Positions 8,858 through 18,421 of a stretch of DNA of 64,000 nucleotides are shown here, piece by piece; position 1 is the first letter of the stretch; each line of letters begins with the position of its first letter. The notes below the pieces were generated by a model. It did not search any database and was not told where the DNA came from. It worked only from the letters and a program-made list of their open reading frames with translations. Position numbers and translations under genes: made by a program. The DNA comes from Bradyrhizobium semiaridum. Lineage in GTDB: Bacteria > Pseudomonadota > Alphaproteobacteria > Rhizobiales > Xanthobacteraceae. The stretch lies in contig NZ_JAGKJJ010000009.1 of the NCBI RefSeq assembly GCF_020329505.1, forward strand, positions 124,001 to 188,000, read 5' to 3'.

Positions 8858-9658
8858 TTGGACCCCCATCCCGAAACGCCGCTTGCGCCCCCGCCGGAGG
8901 CGCCGCGCGAACCGATCCTGACGCTGCCGCCGGCGCTCACCGCCTATATCCTGTTGCTCGCGGTGATCCATCTGCGGGTGCTGCTGTCGCCGGAGCTGGA
9001 AAATTGGACCATCGACGTCTTCGGCTTCATCCCCAAGCGCTACGACTCGACGCTGCTCGACATCACCTTCCCGGGCGGGACCGGCGCCAAGGTCTGGACC
9101 TTCGTCACCTATTCGCTGCTGCACGCCAACCTCACCCATATCGGTTTCAACGTGCTGTGGCTGCTGCCGTTCGGCAGCGCGCTGGCGCGGCGGTTCGGCG
9201 CGGCGCGCTTCTTCATCTTCATGGCGGTGACGGCGGCCGCCGGCGCGCTGGCGCATCTCGTCACCCATGAGCACGCGATCGCGCCGATGATCGGCGCCTC
9301 GGCCTCGGTGTCGGGCACCATGGCGGCGGCGATCCGCTTTGCTTTCGTGCGCGGCAGCTTCCTGTCGTTCAACCGGGGCGATGCCGACGCGGCGGCGAAG
9401 GTGCCGGCGCTGTCGCTGTCGCGCTCGCTGCGCAACGGGCGCGTGCTCGCCTTCCTGGCGATCTGGTTCGGCGTCAACATCGTGTTCGGTGTCGGCTCGC
9501 TGGCGATCGGCGGCGACGATGTCAGCGTCGCCTGGCAGGCCCATATCGGCGGCTTCCTCGCCGGGCTCGTGCTGTTCTCGCTGTTCGATCCTGTGCCGCG
9601 CGCGCGGGACAATGCGGCTGGTGCGTCGTCGTCGGTGGACCAGTCCGGCCGCGTCTGA
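8858..9658 (+). CDS. Rhomboid-family intramembrane serine protease
   Basis: A polytopic membrane protein of 266 aa from the TTG at 8858. The catalytic serine motif GASASVSG and the C-terminal helix WQAHIGGFLAGL, which carries the catalytic histidine, are both present. The helix before them has the conserved HANLTHIGFNVLWLLPFG loop. At least six hydrophobic segments fit the rhomboid core. The start is uncertain: the TTG at 8858 has GAGG about 10 bp upstream, while an in-frame TTG at 8786 adds 24 residues without family character; no ATG is available. The substrate is unknown. It may cleave membrane proteins inside the bilayer. Confidence 0.88.
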   Translation: MDPHPETPLAPPPEAPREPILTLPPALTAYILLLAVIHLRVLLSPELENWTIDVFGFIPKRYDSTLLDITFPGGTGAKVWTFVTYSLLHANLTHIGFNVLWLLPFGSALARRFGAARFFIFMAVTAAAGALAHLVTHEHAIAPMIGASASVSGTMAAAIRFAFVRGSFLSFNRGDADAAAKVPALSLSRSLRNGRVLAFLAIWFGVNIVFGVGSLAIGGDDVSVAWQAHIGGFLAGLVLFSLFDPVPRARDNAAGASSSVDQSGRV

Positions 9659-9752
9659 TCGTCGCTTGCGGCTTCAATCGAATTCATCCATCATCATCGC
9701 AACGCAAGATGGCGCCGGCTGACAAAGACAGCCGCGCAACTCCCGCGCCGCG

Positions 9753-9778
9753 GAACCGAATTCGGCGCGGAACTGTTG
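9753..9778 (+). promoter_or_regulatory. Possible EcfG-type promoter of the CBS gene
   Basis: GGAAC at 9753-9757 is followed after 17 bp by TGTT at 9775-9778, one mismatch from the EcfG consensus GGAAC-N16/17-CGTT, 67 bp before the start of the CBS gene. It is weaker than the exact matches near 39.8, 42.0 and 52.8 kb. Confidence 0.35.
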
Positions 9779-9845
9779 ATTGAAGACTCTGGCGAACAGG
9801 TCGATCCCGGTTCAAGGGGACGCGAACGGATTCAGGGAGGCTACA

Positions 9846-10274
9846 ATGACGGTACGTTCCATTCTCGATGCCAAGGGCCACCAGGTCGTGAGCGTCGCGC
9901 CCAACGCCAAGCTGTCGGCCGCGATCAAGCTGCTCGGCGAGCGCAAGATCGGCGCGGTGCTGGTGATGGAGCAGGGCCGGATCGAAGGCATTCTGTCGGA
10001 GCGCGACATCGTCCGCGTGCTCAGCGAGCGCGGCGCCGCCGCGCTCGACGAGCCGGTCAGTGCGGTCATGACCAAAAAGGTCGTGAGCTGCCGCGAGTCC
10101 GATACGGTCAGCGCGATCATGGAGATGATGACGACGGGCAAATTCCGCCATCTGCCCGTGGTCGAGGACGGCAAGGTGGTCGGGCTGATCTCGATCGGCG
10201 ACATCGTCAAGAGCCGCGTACAGGAGTATGAGCGCGAGCAGGAGGCGCTGCGCGACTACATCAAGACGGCTTGA
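9846..10274 (+). CDS. CBS-domain pair protein
   Basis: A 142-aa protein made almost entirely of two CBS motifs (about residues 8-65 and 72-130), the tandem unit that binds adenine nucleotides. It contains GAVLVMEQGRIEGILSERD in the first repeat and FRHLPVVEDGKVVGLISIGD in the second. The ATG at 9846 has GGGAGG 6 bp upstream. It has no attached enzyme or channel, as in many stand-alone alphaproteobacterial CBS proteins. It is convergent with the patatin gene, with 3 bp between the stops. A possible EcfG promoter precedes it. Confidence 0.92.
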   Translation: MTVRSILDAKGHQVVSVAPNAKLSAAIKLLGERKIGAVLVMEQGRIEGILSERDIVRVLSERGAAALDEPVSAVMTKKVVSCRESDTVSAIMEMMTTGKFRHLPVVEDGKVVGLISIGDIVKSRVQEYEREQEALRDYIKTA

Positions 10275-10277
10275 ACG

Positions 10278-11321
10278 CTATTTGCCCGCGCCGCCGGTCG
10301 ATGGCGGCACCAGGATCTCGATTGCTTCCTCGATCGCGCCGATAGCCCGCTCGGCGGCGCGGATGCCGTGCGCGATCAGGTCGTCGGCGCGATGGAAGTC
10401 GAACCAGCCGATCTGGCCGACCCGCGGCGAGATCAGCATGTCGGGCGGATCGCCGGCGAGGCGGGCGCGGGTGATGCGGTCCTGCATGATGTTGAAGGCG
10501 TCGACCATCACGCTGGAGATGCCCGGCCGGGTCGCGCTGCCGAAGAATTCACGCTTCACGGTGCGCTCGGCCGAGAAGAACCGGCCGAAGCGGCGCTTCG
10601 GCGGCGCGGGCTCGATCTCGGCTTCCGCTGTCACCGCCACCGTCACTTCGGGCGCTGGCGCCGACGCGCCGTGATTGTAGATGGTGGTCGAATGCGCGAA
10701 CACGTCGCTGGAGAGGTTCGCCGCGATCACGATCTCGGCGCCGAGCGCGCGCGCCGCCGATACCGGCACCGGGTTGACCAGCGCGCCGTCGACCAGCCAG
10801 CGGTCGCCGATCAGCACCGGCGCGAAGATGCCGGGCAGGGCGTAGGAGGCGCGCATGGCGTCGACCACACGGCCATGGGTCAGCCAGATCTCGTGGCCGG
10901 TGCGCACCTCGGTGGCAACACTGGCGAACTTGACCGGGAGGTCCTCGATCATGACCTGGCCCAGCGCCGCTTCGATCTCGGCCGCCAGCTTGGCGCCGCC
11001 GATCAGGCCGGAGCCGTTGAGGCGGATATCGAGATAGCCGAGCACGCTGCGCGGCTGCAGGCTGCGCGCCCATTGCTCCAGCGTCTCGATATGCCCGGCC
11101 GCGTAGGCGCCGCCGACCACCGAGCCGATCGAGGTGCCGACCACGACGTTGGGGACGATGCCATGGGCAAGCAGGGTCTTGATGATCCCGATATGGGCAA
11201 AGCCGCGCGCGGCGCCGCCGCCGAGCGCAAGCCCGATCACCGGGCGGCGAACGGGCCCCAGTCCGATCTTGTCGGGGCCGTCGGAGCTCTTGTGGCCTCG
11301 GCCCATCCAGCTATCCAACAC
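10278..11321 (-). CDS. Patatin-like phospholipase (RssA type)
   Basis: A 347-aa patatin-fold serine hydrolase. The oxyanion-hole motif GLALGGGAARGFAHIG, the nucleophile motif GTSIG (Ser in VVVGTSIGSVVGG) and the catalytic aspartate in the DGA motif (WLVDGALVNPVPV) are all present, so a Ser-Asp dyad phospholipase/esterase is expected. There is no signal peptide. The GTG at 11321 is used because AGGAG lies 8 bp upstream; the ATG five codons later is the alternative. The last 80 residues are less conserved. The substrate is probably a membrane lipid, but this is not shown. Confidence 0.9.
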   Translation of the reverse strand: MLDSWMGRGHKSSDGPDKIGLGPVRRPVIGLALGGGAARGFAHIGIIKTLLAHGIVPNVVVGTSIGSVVGGAYAAGHIETLEQWARSLQPRSVLGYLDIRLNGSGLIGGAKLAAEIEAALGQVMIEDLPVKFASVATEVRTGHEIWLTHGRVVDAMRASYALPGIFAPVLIGDRWLVDGALVNPVPVSAARALGAEIVIAANLSSDVFAHSTTIYNHGASAPAPEVTVAVTAEAEIEPAPPKRRFGRFFSAERTVKREFFGSATRPGISSVMVDAFNIMQDRITRARLAGDPPDMLISPRVGQIGWFDFHRADDLIAHGIRAAERAIGAIEEAIEILVPPSTGGAGK

Positions 11322-11568
11322 GACATATCTCCTGCCGGAGCAAGACTAGGCCCGGCCGCGCGGCAATGCCAGAATCGTCCGTCGTCATGGTTTATTCCAG
11401 GGCATCCTTTTACGGGCACGATTCATGCCGTTCTGACCCGCGGTAGGGAGGGATTGTGACTGGACCGCGACGGTGGGCTAACATCGGCTTGAACGACCGG
11501 TTCCACTTGGGGACCGGGACCTTCCGGGGCTGTGAAGGCTTGAATTTGCCGCGTTTTCGGTGAAAAGC

Positions 11569-12657
11569 ATGGCGATGATTTCGAGGGGCAACGGCATCGG
11601 CGGATGCGGGCGGGGCATGCGGTTGCTTCCGCTGCTGCTGCTTGCGGTCCTCGCCATGATCGTGGTCTCGGCCCTGATCCCCGGATCCGCGTCGGCCCAG
11701 TGGTTCAGCGACCGGCCGCCGCCGGTTCCGCCGGCCGCCGTCCCCGAGCCGCCTCCGGCGCTCAATCTGGCACCACCGTCCGGCGCCGGCGCCGGGCCGA
11801 CACTGCCGGGCCCGCTGACCCAGCCGACCATCGTCCAGCCATCGGTCGCGACCATGCCGCCGCCTGCACCGGCGCCGGGCGGCCCGAACCCGAACGCGAG
11901 CCAAGCGGTGCTCTCGCTGACGGCGAAGTACGGCAAGGATTTGCCGACCATCAATGGCGGGCTGGTGTGGCGGGTGTTCGCCGACAAGCCGGACGAGAAC
12001 GGCACCTTCAAGCTGATCCGCGAGGACCGCGGCGCGACCCCTAACATCGTGCTGCCGCCCGGCAACTATGTCGTGCACGTCGCGCTTGGCCTCGTCAGCG
12101 CGGTGCGCGCCGTCAGCTTGAAATCGGAGACCGACCGCGAGGCGTTCGTGCTGCCGGCCGGCGGCCTGCGCATCGAGGGCCGCGTCGGCGGCAGCAAGAT
12201 CCCGGGCAACCAGATCTCCTTTGCGATCTACAAGGGCAGCCAGTTCGACGGCTCGGATCGCAGTGCGCTGGTGCCCAACGTCGCCGCCGGCGACGTCGCG
12301 CTGCTGCCGGAGGGCACCTACTACATCGTCTCCAACTATGGCGACGCCAACTCGGTGGTGCGCTCCGACATCCGCGTCTCCGCCGGCAAGCTGACCGACG
12401 TCACCGTTACCCATCGCGCGGCCGTCATCACGCTCAAGCTGGTCGGCGAGAAGGGCGGCGAGGCGCTCGCCAATACCGCCTGGTCGGTGATCACGCCGGG
12501 CGGCGACGTGATCAAGGAATCGATCGGCGCGTTCCCGCGCGTCGTGCTCTCGGAAGGCGAATATCGCGCGATCGCGAAGAACGAGGGCAAGGTGTTCGAA
12601 CGTCCCTTCAACGTCGTCAACGGCGTCGACGGCGAGGTCGAAGTGATCGCGCGCTGA
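11569..12657 (+). CDS. Secreted/anchored protein of unknown function, proline-rich linker
   Basis: A 362-aa exported protein. A hydrophobic segment (LLPLLLLAVLAMIVVSALIP) precedes ASAQWFSDRP, which looks like a signal-peptide cleavage region. Residues about 45-110 form a long Pro/Ala linker. The rest (about 115-362) seems to hold repeated beta-sandwich-like units with motifs such as LPPGNYVVHVALG, LPEGTYYIVSNYG and LSEGEYRAIAKNEG. These (L/S)P(E/G)GxY repeats resemble carboxypeptidase-regulatory or SpaA-like folds. I do not recognise a function. The start may be the ATG at 11569 or 11575; no strong ribosome site is visible. Confidence 0.8.
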   Translation: MAMISRGNGIGGCGRGMRLLPLLLLAVLAMIVVSALIPGSASAQWFSDRPPPVPPAAVPEPPPALNLAPPSGAGAGPTLPGPLTQPTIVQPSVATMPPPAPAPGGPNPNASQAVLSLTAKYGKDLPTINGGLVWRVFADKPDENGTFKLIREDRGATPNIVLPPGNYVVHVALGLVSAVRAVSLKSETDREAFVLPAGGLRIEGRVGGSKIPGNQISFAIYKGSQFDGSDRSALVPNVAAGDVALLPEGTYYIVSNYGDANSVVRSDIRVSAGKLTDVTVTHRAAVITLKLVGEKGGEALANTAWSVITPGGDVIKESIGAFPRVVLSEGEYRAIAKNEGKVFERPFNVVNGVDGEVEVIAR

Positions 12658-12853
12658 TGCGCACTGCGCGCTGGTATTCGGCAGCGCCGGCTTCATGCAG
12701 CTGTCATAGTGTCTAACGCGAACTAACCATCGCGCCAGTTTTTGCCGTCATTATCGGCCTGAAGCTGCACGGCATCCCCACTTTTTACATGGCGTTAAGC
12801 CGCGGCTGACTTGGATGCCGCGGGGACCAGCGTTTGGGTGAGCGGGGCGTGCC

Positions 12854-15340
12854 ATGGTCATGGCCAACAAGACATCAACAAAAGCATCGGCCAAATTCAA
12901 TTCCGAGATGTTCGCCGACGTCGCGGTGCTGCAACGCAAGTGGCAGGCGGCGGTGCGTCCGGGCGAGAAGCTGCCGCACTATGAAGACGTGATGCTCGGC
13001 AGCCTCGGCCGGCTTGCGGATCACATCGTGCTGCTGCGCAAGGTCGACGGCGCGCTGCGCGTCTCCCACACCGGACGCTATGTCCAGAGCTGGCTCAACG
13101 ACGAGCGCTGGGACATCACGCTGGACGCGCTGCCGCCGGACTGCGCGACCGCGCTGACCGAAGCCGCTGCCAATGCGCACGAGAACTGCCGTCCCTATCT
13201 CGCCTCGGCGCATTGCGTGCGTGACGGCGTGGTGCGGACCTACGACGTGCTGGCGCTGCCGACGCGTTCGCGCTGGGGCGGCGGCACGCTGGTCGGCGTC
13301 TACGTCAACGAGCGCAACACGCAGTACAATCTGCTGGACACGATCTTCTCGGCCACCGACGAGGGGGTGCTGTCGCTGGCGGCGATCCGCGATGCGCGCG
13401 GCGAGGCGGCCGACTTCCAGATCGTGCATCTCAACCAGGGCGCCGCGCGGCTCCTGATGCAGCCCGCGACCGACCTACTGTGGCAGCGGCTCAGCGCCGG
13501 CGGCAATCCGCTGGCCGCGCCGGACGTCATCTCCGGATTGCGCGGCTTCGTCGGCGGCGGCCGCCGCGGGCAATTCGAGATCGACAGCGGCGATCGCTGC
13601 CTCAGGCTCGGCGTTACCGCCTTCGGCGACATGCTGTCGCTGACGGTCACCGATGTCACCGCGCTGAAGCGGCGCGAGGTGTCGTTCCGCCTGTTGTTCG
13701 AGAACAACCCGATGCCGATGTGGGTGTTCGACGCCGACACGATGGCGTTCCTGAGCGTCAACGACGCCGCCGTTCAGCACTATGGCTACACCCGCGAACA
13801 ATTCCTCGGCATGACCTTGCGCCAGATCTGGCCGGAGGATGAATGGGCCGTGCACAGCGCGGCGCTGCGCGATATCGGCGACGTCTATCAATCGAGCCGC
13901 GACTGGCGGCACATCAAGGCCGACGGCAGCGAAATCCACGTGCTGACCTTCGGGCGCAGGGTGCCGTTCGAGGGCCGCGACGGCTATCTGGTCGCGATCG
14001 TCGACATCACCGAGCGGCGTGCCGCCGAAGCGCGGATCGCCCACATGGCGCATCATGACGGCCTCACCAATCTGCCGAACCGCGACTTCTACCAGGAGCG
14101 CCTGAGCGAAGCGCTGGAGCGCAGCCACTCCGGCAACAGGCGCGTCGCGGTGATGGGCATCGACCTCGATCTGTTCAAGAACGTCAACGACTCCTTCGGC
14201 CACCCGATGGGCGACCGGCTGCTCAAGCAGGTCGCGGAGCGGCTGCGCGCGGAGGTCCGCGACGACAATATCGCGGCGCGGCTCGGCGGCGACGAGTTCG
14301 CCATCGTGCTCGCGGCCGACGTCTCGCCGAACGAGGCCAGCGCCTTTGCCGAGCGGCTCATCGACGTCCTGAGCGCGCCCTACGACATCGATGGCCTCGA
14401 GGTCGTGGTCGGCGCCAGTATCGGCATCGCGCTGTCGCCGGGCGACGGCGCGACCTCGGAAGAGCTGATGCGCAACGCCGACATGGCGCTGTACCGCGCC
14501 AAGTCCGAGGGCGGCGGCGTGCACCGTTTCTTCGAAGCCGAGATGGATCAGCAGGCGCAGAAGCGCCGCGACATGGAGCGCGACCTGCGCGCCGCCTTCT
14601 CGAACGGCGAGTTCGAGCTGCATTACCAGCCGCTGGTCGACATCGCGGCCGACCGCATCTCCGGCTTCGAGTCGCTGCTGCGCTGGCGGCATCCTCAGAA
14701 GGGCATGGTCTCGCCGGCGGAATTCATCCCGGTCGCCGAAGATATCGGTCTAATCGTCGCGCTCGGCGAATGGGTGTTGCGCGAGGCTTGTACCGAAGCG
14801 ATGAAATGGCCCGCCGACGTCAAGATCGCGGTCAACCTGTCGCCGGTCCAGTTCCGCAGCCGCAACCTGGTGCAGGCCGTGATCTCGGCGCTGGCGCATT
14901 CGGGTCTGCCGGCGCGCCGGCTCGAGCTTGAGATCACCGAGTCGGTATTCCTGGCGGAGACCGAGGCCAACCTGGCGATCCTGCATCAGCTCCGCGAACT
15001 CGGCGTCAGCATCTCGATGGACGATTTCGGCACCGGCTATTCCAGCCTGAGCTATCTGCGCAGCTTTCCATTCGACAAGATCAAGATCGACCGCTCCTTC
15101 GTGAAGGACCTCGCGCGCCGTTCCGATTGCCTCGCGATCGTGCGCGCGATCTCCGGCCTCGGCCGCAGTCTCAAGATCACCACGACGGCGGAAGGCGTCG
15201 AGACCGTCGACCAGCTCGATTGGCTGCGCGCCGAAGGCTGCAACGAGGTGCAGGGATTTCTGTTCAGCGCGGCGAGGCCGGCGGCCGAGATCGAGGCGCT
15301 GCTGACGGGCTTTGCCGCGCGCGCGTCGAAAGCGGCGTAG
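12854..15340 (+). CDS. PAS-GGDEF-EAL cyclic-di-GMP protein
   Basis: An 828-aa cytoplasmic signalling protein. A first sensor region of about 270 residues is followed by a PAS domain (about 275-395, LFENNPMPMWVFDADTMAF). Next comes a GGDEF domain (about 400-560) with an intact RLGGDEFAIVL active site, then an EAL domain (about 580-820). The EAL signature reads FESLLRW rather than EAL, but other catalytic landmarks are kept (VNLSPVQF, ITESVF, MDDFGTGYSSLSYLRSFP, KIDRSF, AEGVET, VQGFLFSAARP). It could therefore both make and break c-di-GMP. No transmembrane helices are seen. Confidence 0.94.
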   Translation: MVMANKTSTKASAKFNSEMFADVAVLQRKWQAAVRPGEKLPHYEDVMLGSLGRLADHIVLLRKVDGALRVSHTGRYVQSWLNDERWDITLDALPPDCATALTEAAANAHENCRPYLASAHCVRDGVVRTYDVLALPTRSRWGGGTLVGVYVNERNTQYNLLDTIFSATDEGVLSLAAIRDARGEAADFQIVHLNQGAARLLMQPATDLLWQRLSAGGNPLAAPDVISGLRGFVGGGRRGQFEIDSGDRCLRLGVTAFGDMLSLTVTDVTALKRREVSFRLLFENNPMPMWVFDADTMAFLSVNDAAVQHYGYTREQFLGMTLRQIWPEDEWAVHSAALRDIGDVYQSSRDWRHIKADGSEIHVLTFGRRVPFEGRDGYLVAIVDITERRAAEARIAHMAHHDGLTNLPNRDFYQERLSEALERSHSGNRRVAVMGIDLDLFKNVNDSFGHPMGDRLLKQVAERLRAEVRDDNIAARLGGDEFAIVLAADVSPNEASAFAERLIDVLSAPYDIDGLEVVVGASIGIALSPGDGATSEELMRNADMALYRAKSEGGGVHRFFEAEMDQQAQKRRDMERDLRAAFSNGEFELHYQPLVDIAADRISGFESLLRWRHPQKGMVSPAEFIPVAEDIGLIVALGEWVLREACTEAMKWPADVKIAVNLSPVQFRSRNLVQAVISALAHSGLPARRLELEITESVFLAETEANLAILHQLRELGVSISMDDFGTGYSSLSYLRSFPFDKIKIDRSFVKDLARRSDCLAIVRAISGLGRSLKITTTAEGVETVDQLDWLRAEGCNEVQGFLFSAARPAAEIEALLTGFAARASKAA

Positions 15341-15372
15341 TTCGCCACGCGTCAAGACAGGCAATGACGAGA

Positions 15373-15450
15373 GCTCTTGTAGCCCGGGTGAGCGAAGCGA
15401 TACCCGGGGCCGGTCCCGCATATCGCTCCGCTCATGCGGGCTACAAGAGC
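15373..15450. repeat. Long palindromic intergenic repeat (REP-like, family 1)
   Basis: GCTCTTGTAGCCCG (15373-15386) and its exact complement (15437-15450) bound a near-perfect 78-bp hairpin whose inner arms are GTGAGCGAAGCGA and TCGCTCCGCTCAT. A half copy ending in CATGCGGGCTACG follows at about 15462-15478. It sits between the convergent GGDEF-EAL and nitroreductase genes. Related copies lie at 25.6, 27.6 and 39.1 kb. Confidence 0.85.
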
Positions 15451-15492
15451 GCGACCCGTTGGCTCATGCGGGCTACGATTTCTCGCCCGCGG

Positions 15493-16056
15493 CTAGAACC
15501 GCGTCACGATGTCCGACAGCGCGGGGCGCGGGCGGTCTTCGCTTGGCTTGGTCGGGGTGCCGATATGGATCAGGCCGGCGAGCTTCTCGTCCGGCTTCAG
15601 GCCGAGCCCCTCCAGCACGTCGCGGTCGAAGGCGAACCAGCCGGTCAGCCAGCAGGCGCCATAGCCGAGCGCGGTTGCCGCGGTGAGGATGTTCATCGCG
15701 CTGGCGCCCGCCGACAATTCCTGCTCCCACGGCGGTATCTTCGGATGCGGTTTTGTAAACGAGACCAGGCCGATCACGAGCGGCGCGTCGGTCAGGCGCT
15801 TCTTCTCGACTTCGATGTCGGCAGCCGGGGCGCCCGGGTTCTTCCGCGAAAACACCTTTGCGATGACGTCGCCGGCGCGGGCCCTCGCATCGTCCTCGAA
15901 CACGATGAAGCGCCATGGCGCGAGCTTGCCGTGGTCGGGCACCCGCGCGCCGATGGTCAGGATGGTCTCGAGCTCGGCGGCCGACGGACCGGGGGAGGTC
16001 ATCTCGCGCGGCTTCACCGAGCGGCGGGTCTTCAGAAGTTCAATGGCATCGGGCAC
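15493..16056 (-). CDS. Nitroreductase family protein
   Basis: A 187-aa FMN-dependent nitroreductase-fold protein of the YdjA-like type. FMN-binding features include the N-terminal KTRRSVKP and the HGKLAPWRFIVFED segment, and the C-terminal GYGACWLTGW helps form the cofactor site. Members reduce nitro compounds or quinones with NAD(P)H. The GTG at 16056 (reading VPDAIELLKTRRS) has AAGGA 7 bp upstream, which favours it over longer alternatives. It is convergent with the GGDEF-EAL gene and lies downstream of thrS on the same strand. Confidence 0.9.
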   Translation of the reverse strand: MPDAIELLKTRRSVKPREMTSPGPSAAELETILTIGARVPDHGKLAPWRFIVFEDDARARAGDVIAKVFSRKNPGAPAADIEVEKKRLTDAPLVIGLVSFTKPHPKIPPWEQELSAGASAMNILTAATALGYGACWLTGWFAFDRDVLEGLGLKPDEKLAGLIHIGTPTKPSEDRPRPALSDIVTRF

Positions 16057-16140
16057 GGAAGGGTCCTTCAGGTAGGGCAGTGCCACCAAGATGGGGGCAC
16101 TGCCTGTCAGACGAAAGCCTCTTTAGACCGATTGTGAACC

Positions 16141-18183
16141 TCAGACCGCCGACCGCGTCCGCTTCACGTCCGGCGGCGTCGCCTCGTCGACCAGCGCGGC
16201 GAGCGCCTCGTCGGTCGGCATCACGGTCTGCCGCTCGCTGCCGAGGCGGCGGACCGAGACCGAATGCGTTTCGGCCTCCTTCTTGCCGACCACCAGCAGC
16301 GCCGGGATCTTGGCCAGCGAGTGCTCGCGGACCTTGTAGTTGATCTTCTCGTTGCGCAGGTCGATCTCGACCCGCAGCCCGGCGCGGCGGGCTGCCGCCG
16401 CCACCACCTTGGCGTACTCGTCGCCTTCGGAGGTGATCGTGGTGACCACGACCTGGGTCGGCGCCAGCCAGAGCGGGAAGTTGCCGGCATAGTGCTCGAT
16501 CAGGATGCCGATGAAGCGCTCCATCGAGCCGCAGATCGCGCGATGCACCATGACCGGGGCCTTCTTCGATCCGTCGTGATCGATGTAGAACGCGCCGAAT
16601 CGTTCCGGCAGGTTGAAGTCGACCTGGGTGGTGCCGCACTGCCAGTCGCGGCCGATCGCGTCGCGCAGCACATATTCGAACTTCGGCCCGTAGAACGCGC
16701 CTTCGCCCGGATTGATCTCGGTCTTGATGTTGTTGTTCTTGGCCTGGATCTCGCGCAGCACCGTGGCCATCACGCGCTCGGCATGATCCCACATCTCGTC
16801 GGTGCCGACCCGCTTCTCCGGCCGCGTCGACAGCTTGACGGTGAGCTCGCCCTCGAAGCCGAAATCGGCATAGGTCGACAGGATCAGGTCGTTGATCTTG
16901 AGGCACTCGTCGGCGAGCTGTTGCTCGGTGCAGAACACATGCGCGTCGTCCTGGGTGAAGCCGCGCACCCGCATCAGGCCGTGCATCGCGCCCGACGCCT
17001 CGTAGCGGTGCACTACGCCGAACTCGGCGAGCCGCAGCGGCAGGTCGCGGTAGCTCTTCAGACCGTGCTTGAAGATCTGCACATGGCCGGGGCAGTTCAT
17101 CGGCTTCAGCGCAAACCAGCGCTTGTCCTCGGCCTCGTCGCCGGCGGACTGCGCCGCGAACATGTTCTCGCGGTACCAGTCCCAATGGCCCGAGGTCTCC
17201 CACAGCACCTTGTCGAGGATTTGCGGGGCGTTGACCTCGTCATAGTCGCCGAGCAGCCGCCGCCGCATATAGGCGATCAGCTGCTGGAAGATGGTCCAGC
17301 CCTTGGGGTGCCAGAACACCACGCCCGGGCCTTCCTCCTGGAAGTGGAACAGGTCGAGCTCGCGGCCGAGCTTGCGGTGGTCGCGCTTCTCGGCCTCCTC
17401 GATCTGCTTGAGGTAGGCGTCCAGGTCGTCCTGCTTGGCGAACGCCGTGCCGTAGATGCGGGTCAGCATCGGATTGTTGGAATCGCCGCGCCAATAGGCG
17501 CCGGCCACCTTCATCAGCTTGAAGGCGCCTCCGATCTTGCCGGTCGAGGTCATGTGCGGGCCGCGGCACAGGTCGAACCAGTCGCCCTGGAAATAGATCT
17601 TGATCGGCTCGTTGCCGGGGATGGCGTCGACCAGCTCGACCTTGAAGGCCTCGCCCTTGTCGCGGAACACCTGTTTGGTCTTTTCGCGATCCCAGACCTC
17701 TTTCGTGAACGGCTTGTCGCGCGCGATGATCTCGCGCATCCGCTTCTCGATCGCGGCGAAATCGTCCGGGGTGAACGGCTCGTTGCGGAAGAAATCGTAA
17801 TAGAAGCCGTTCTCGATGACGGGGCCGATCGTCACCTGGGTGCCCGGCCACAGCGACTGCACGGCTTCCGCGAGCACATGCGCGGCATCGTGCCGGATCA
17901 GCTCCAGCGCGCGGGGATCCTCGCGACTGATCAGCTCGATCTTCGCGTCAGCCTCGATCGGGTCGTTGAGGTCGGCGAGCGTGCCGTCGAGCGCCATCGC
18001 GACGGTGCGCTTGGCGAGCGAGGGCGAGATGCCCTGGGCGATCTCGAGGCCGGTGGTGCCTTTGGGGAAGTCGCGCTTCGCCCCATCCGGAAAGGTGAGG
18101 GCGATCTTGTGCACGGGTTCTGCTGGCTTGAGGTTGGACAGGCTGTACTGGAATCCGGACTCGGATTTGGGCGTATCGGGCAT
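16141..18183 (-). CDS. thrS: Threonine--tRNA ligase
   Basis: A 680-aa threonyl-tRNA synthetase of normal length. The domains in order are an N-terminal TGS domain (about 25-90), the editing domain with its HxxxH motif in [11 protein letters not shown], the class II catalytic core (about 270-560) and the anticodon-binding domain. Zinc ligands are in MNCPGH and in the later His positions, and motif 2 reads [15 protein letters not shown]. It charges tRNA-Thr in the cytoplasm. It stands alone, with 237 bp of free upstream sequence before a divergent gene. Confidence 0.98.
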   Translation of the reverse strand: MPDTPKSESGFQYSLSNLKPAEPVHKIALTFPDGAKRDFPKGTTGLEIAQGISPSLAKRTVAMALDGTLADLNDPIEADAKIELISREDPRALELIRHDAAHVLAEAVQSLWPGTQVTIGPVIENGFYYDFFRNEPFTPDDFAAIEKRMREIIARDKPFTKEVWDREKTKQVFRDKGEAFKVELVDAIPGNEPIKIYFQGDWFDLCRGPHMTSTGKIGGAFKLMKVAGAYWRGDSNNPMLTRIYGTAFAKQDDLDAYLKQIEEAEKRDHRKLGRELDLFHFQEEGPGVVFWHPKGWTIFQQLIAYMRRRLLGDYDEVNAPQILDKVLWETSGHWDWYRENMFAAQSAGDEAEDKRWFALKPMNCPGHVQIFKHGLKSYRDLPLRLAEFGVVHRYEASGAMHGLMRVRGFTQDDAHVFCTEQQLADECLKINDLILSTYADFGFEGELTVKLSTRPEKRVGTDEMWDHAERVMATVLREIQAKNNNIKTEINPGEGAFYGPKFEYVLRDAIGRDWQCGTTQVDFNLPERFGAFYIDHDGSKKAPVMVHRAICGSMERFIGILIEHYAGNFPLWLAPTQVVVTTITSEGDEYAKVVAAAARRAGLRVEIDLRNEKINYKVREHSLAKIPALLVVGKKEAETHSVSVRRLGSERQTVMPTDEALAALVDEATPPDVKRTRSAV

Positions 18184-18421
18184 GATGACTCCTGTGGCTC
18201 ACTCCTGCGAACGAGCGCAGGTAAGCGGAAAGCAGCGGTATAGCAGGGGATTCGACGCCTGCAATCCGGCAATATCAAGAAAATCGGGCCTGTCGGACGC
18301 ACGGGAACGCAGCTCCGGCAAGGTTCTGGCGCGCGCCGCATGCCACCGAACGTTGCGGCCGCGCCGATCATCGTCTAACCTCGACGGCGATTTTTCCGCC
18401 GTCGTGCGATCCGCCAATTTC

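Noticed and set aside
16264..18243. Open frame of over 600 codons on the plus strand across thrS
   Set aside because: It is the antisense of a conserved gene. High GC leaves long antisense frames open, and the translation has no domain and biased composition. The same holds for 18-1295, 44819-47107 and 53249-54628.
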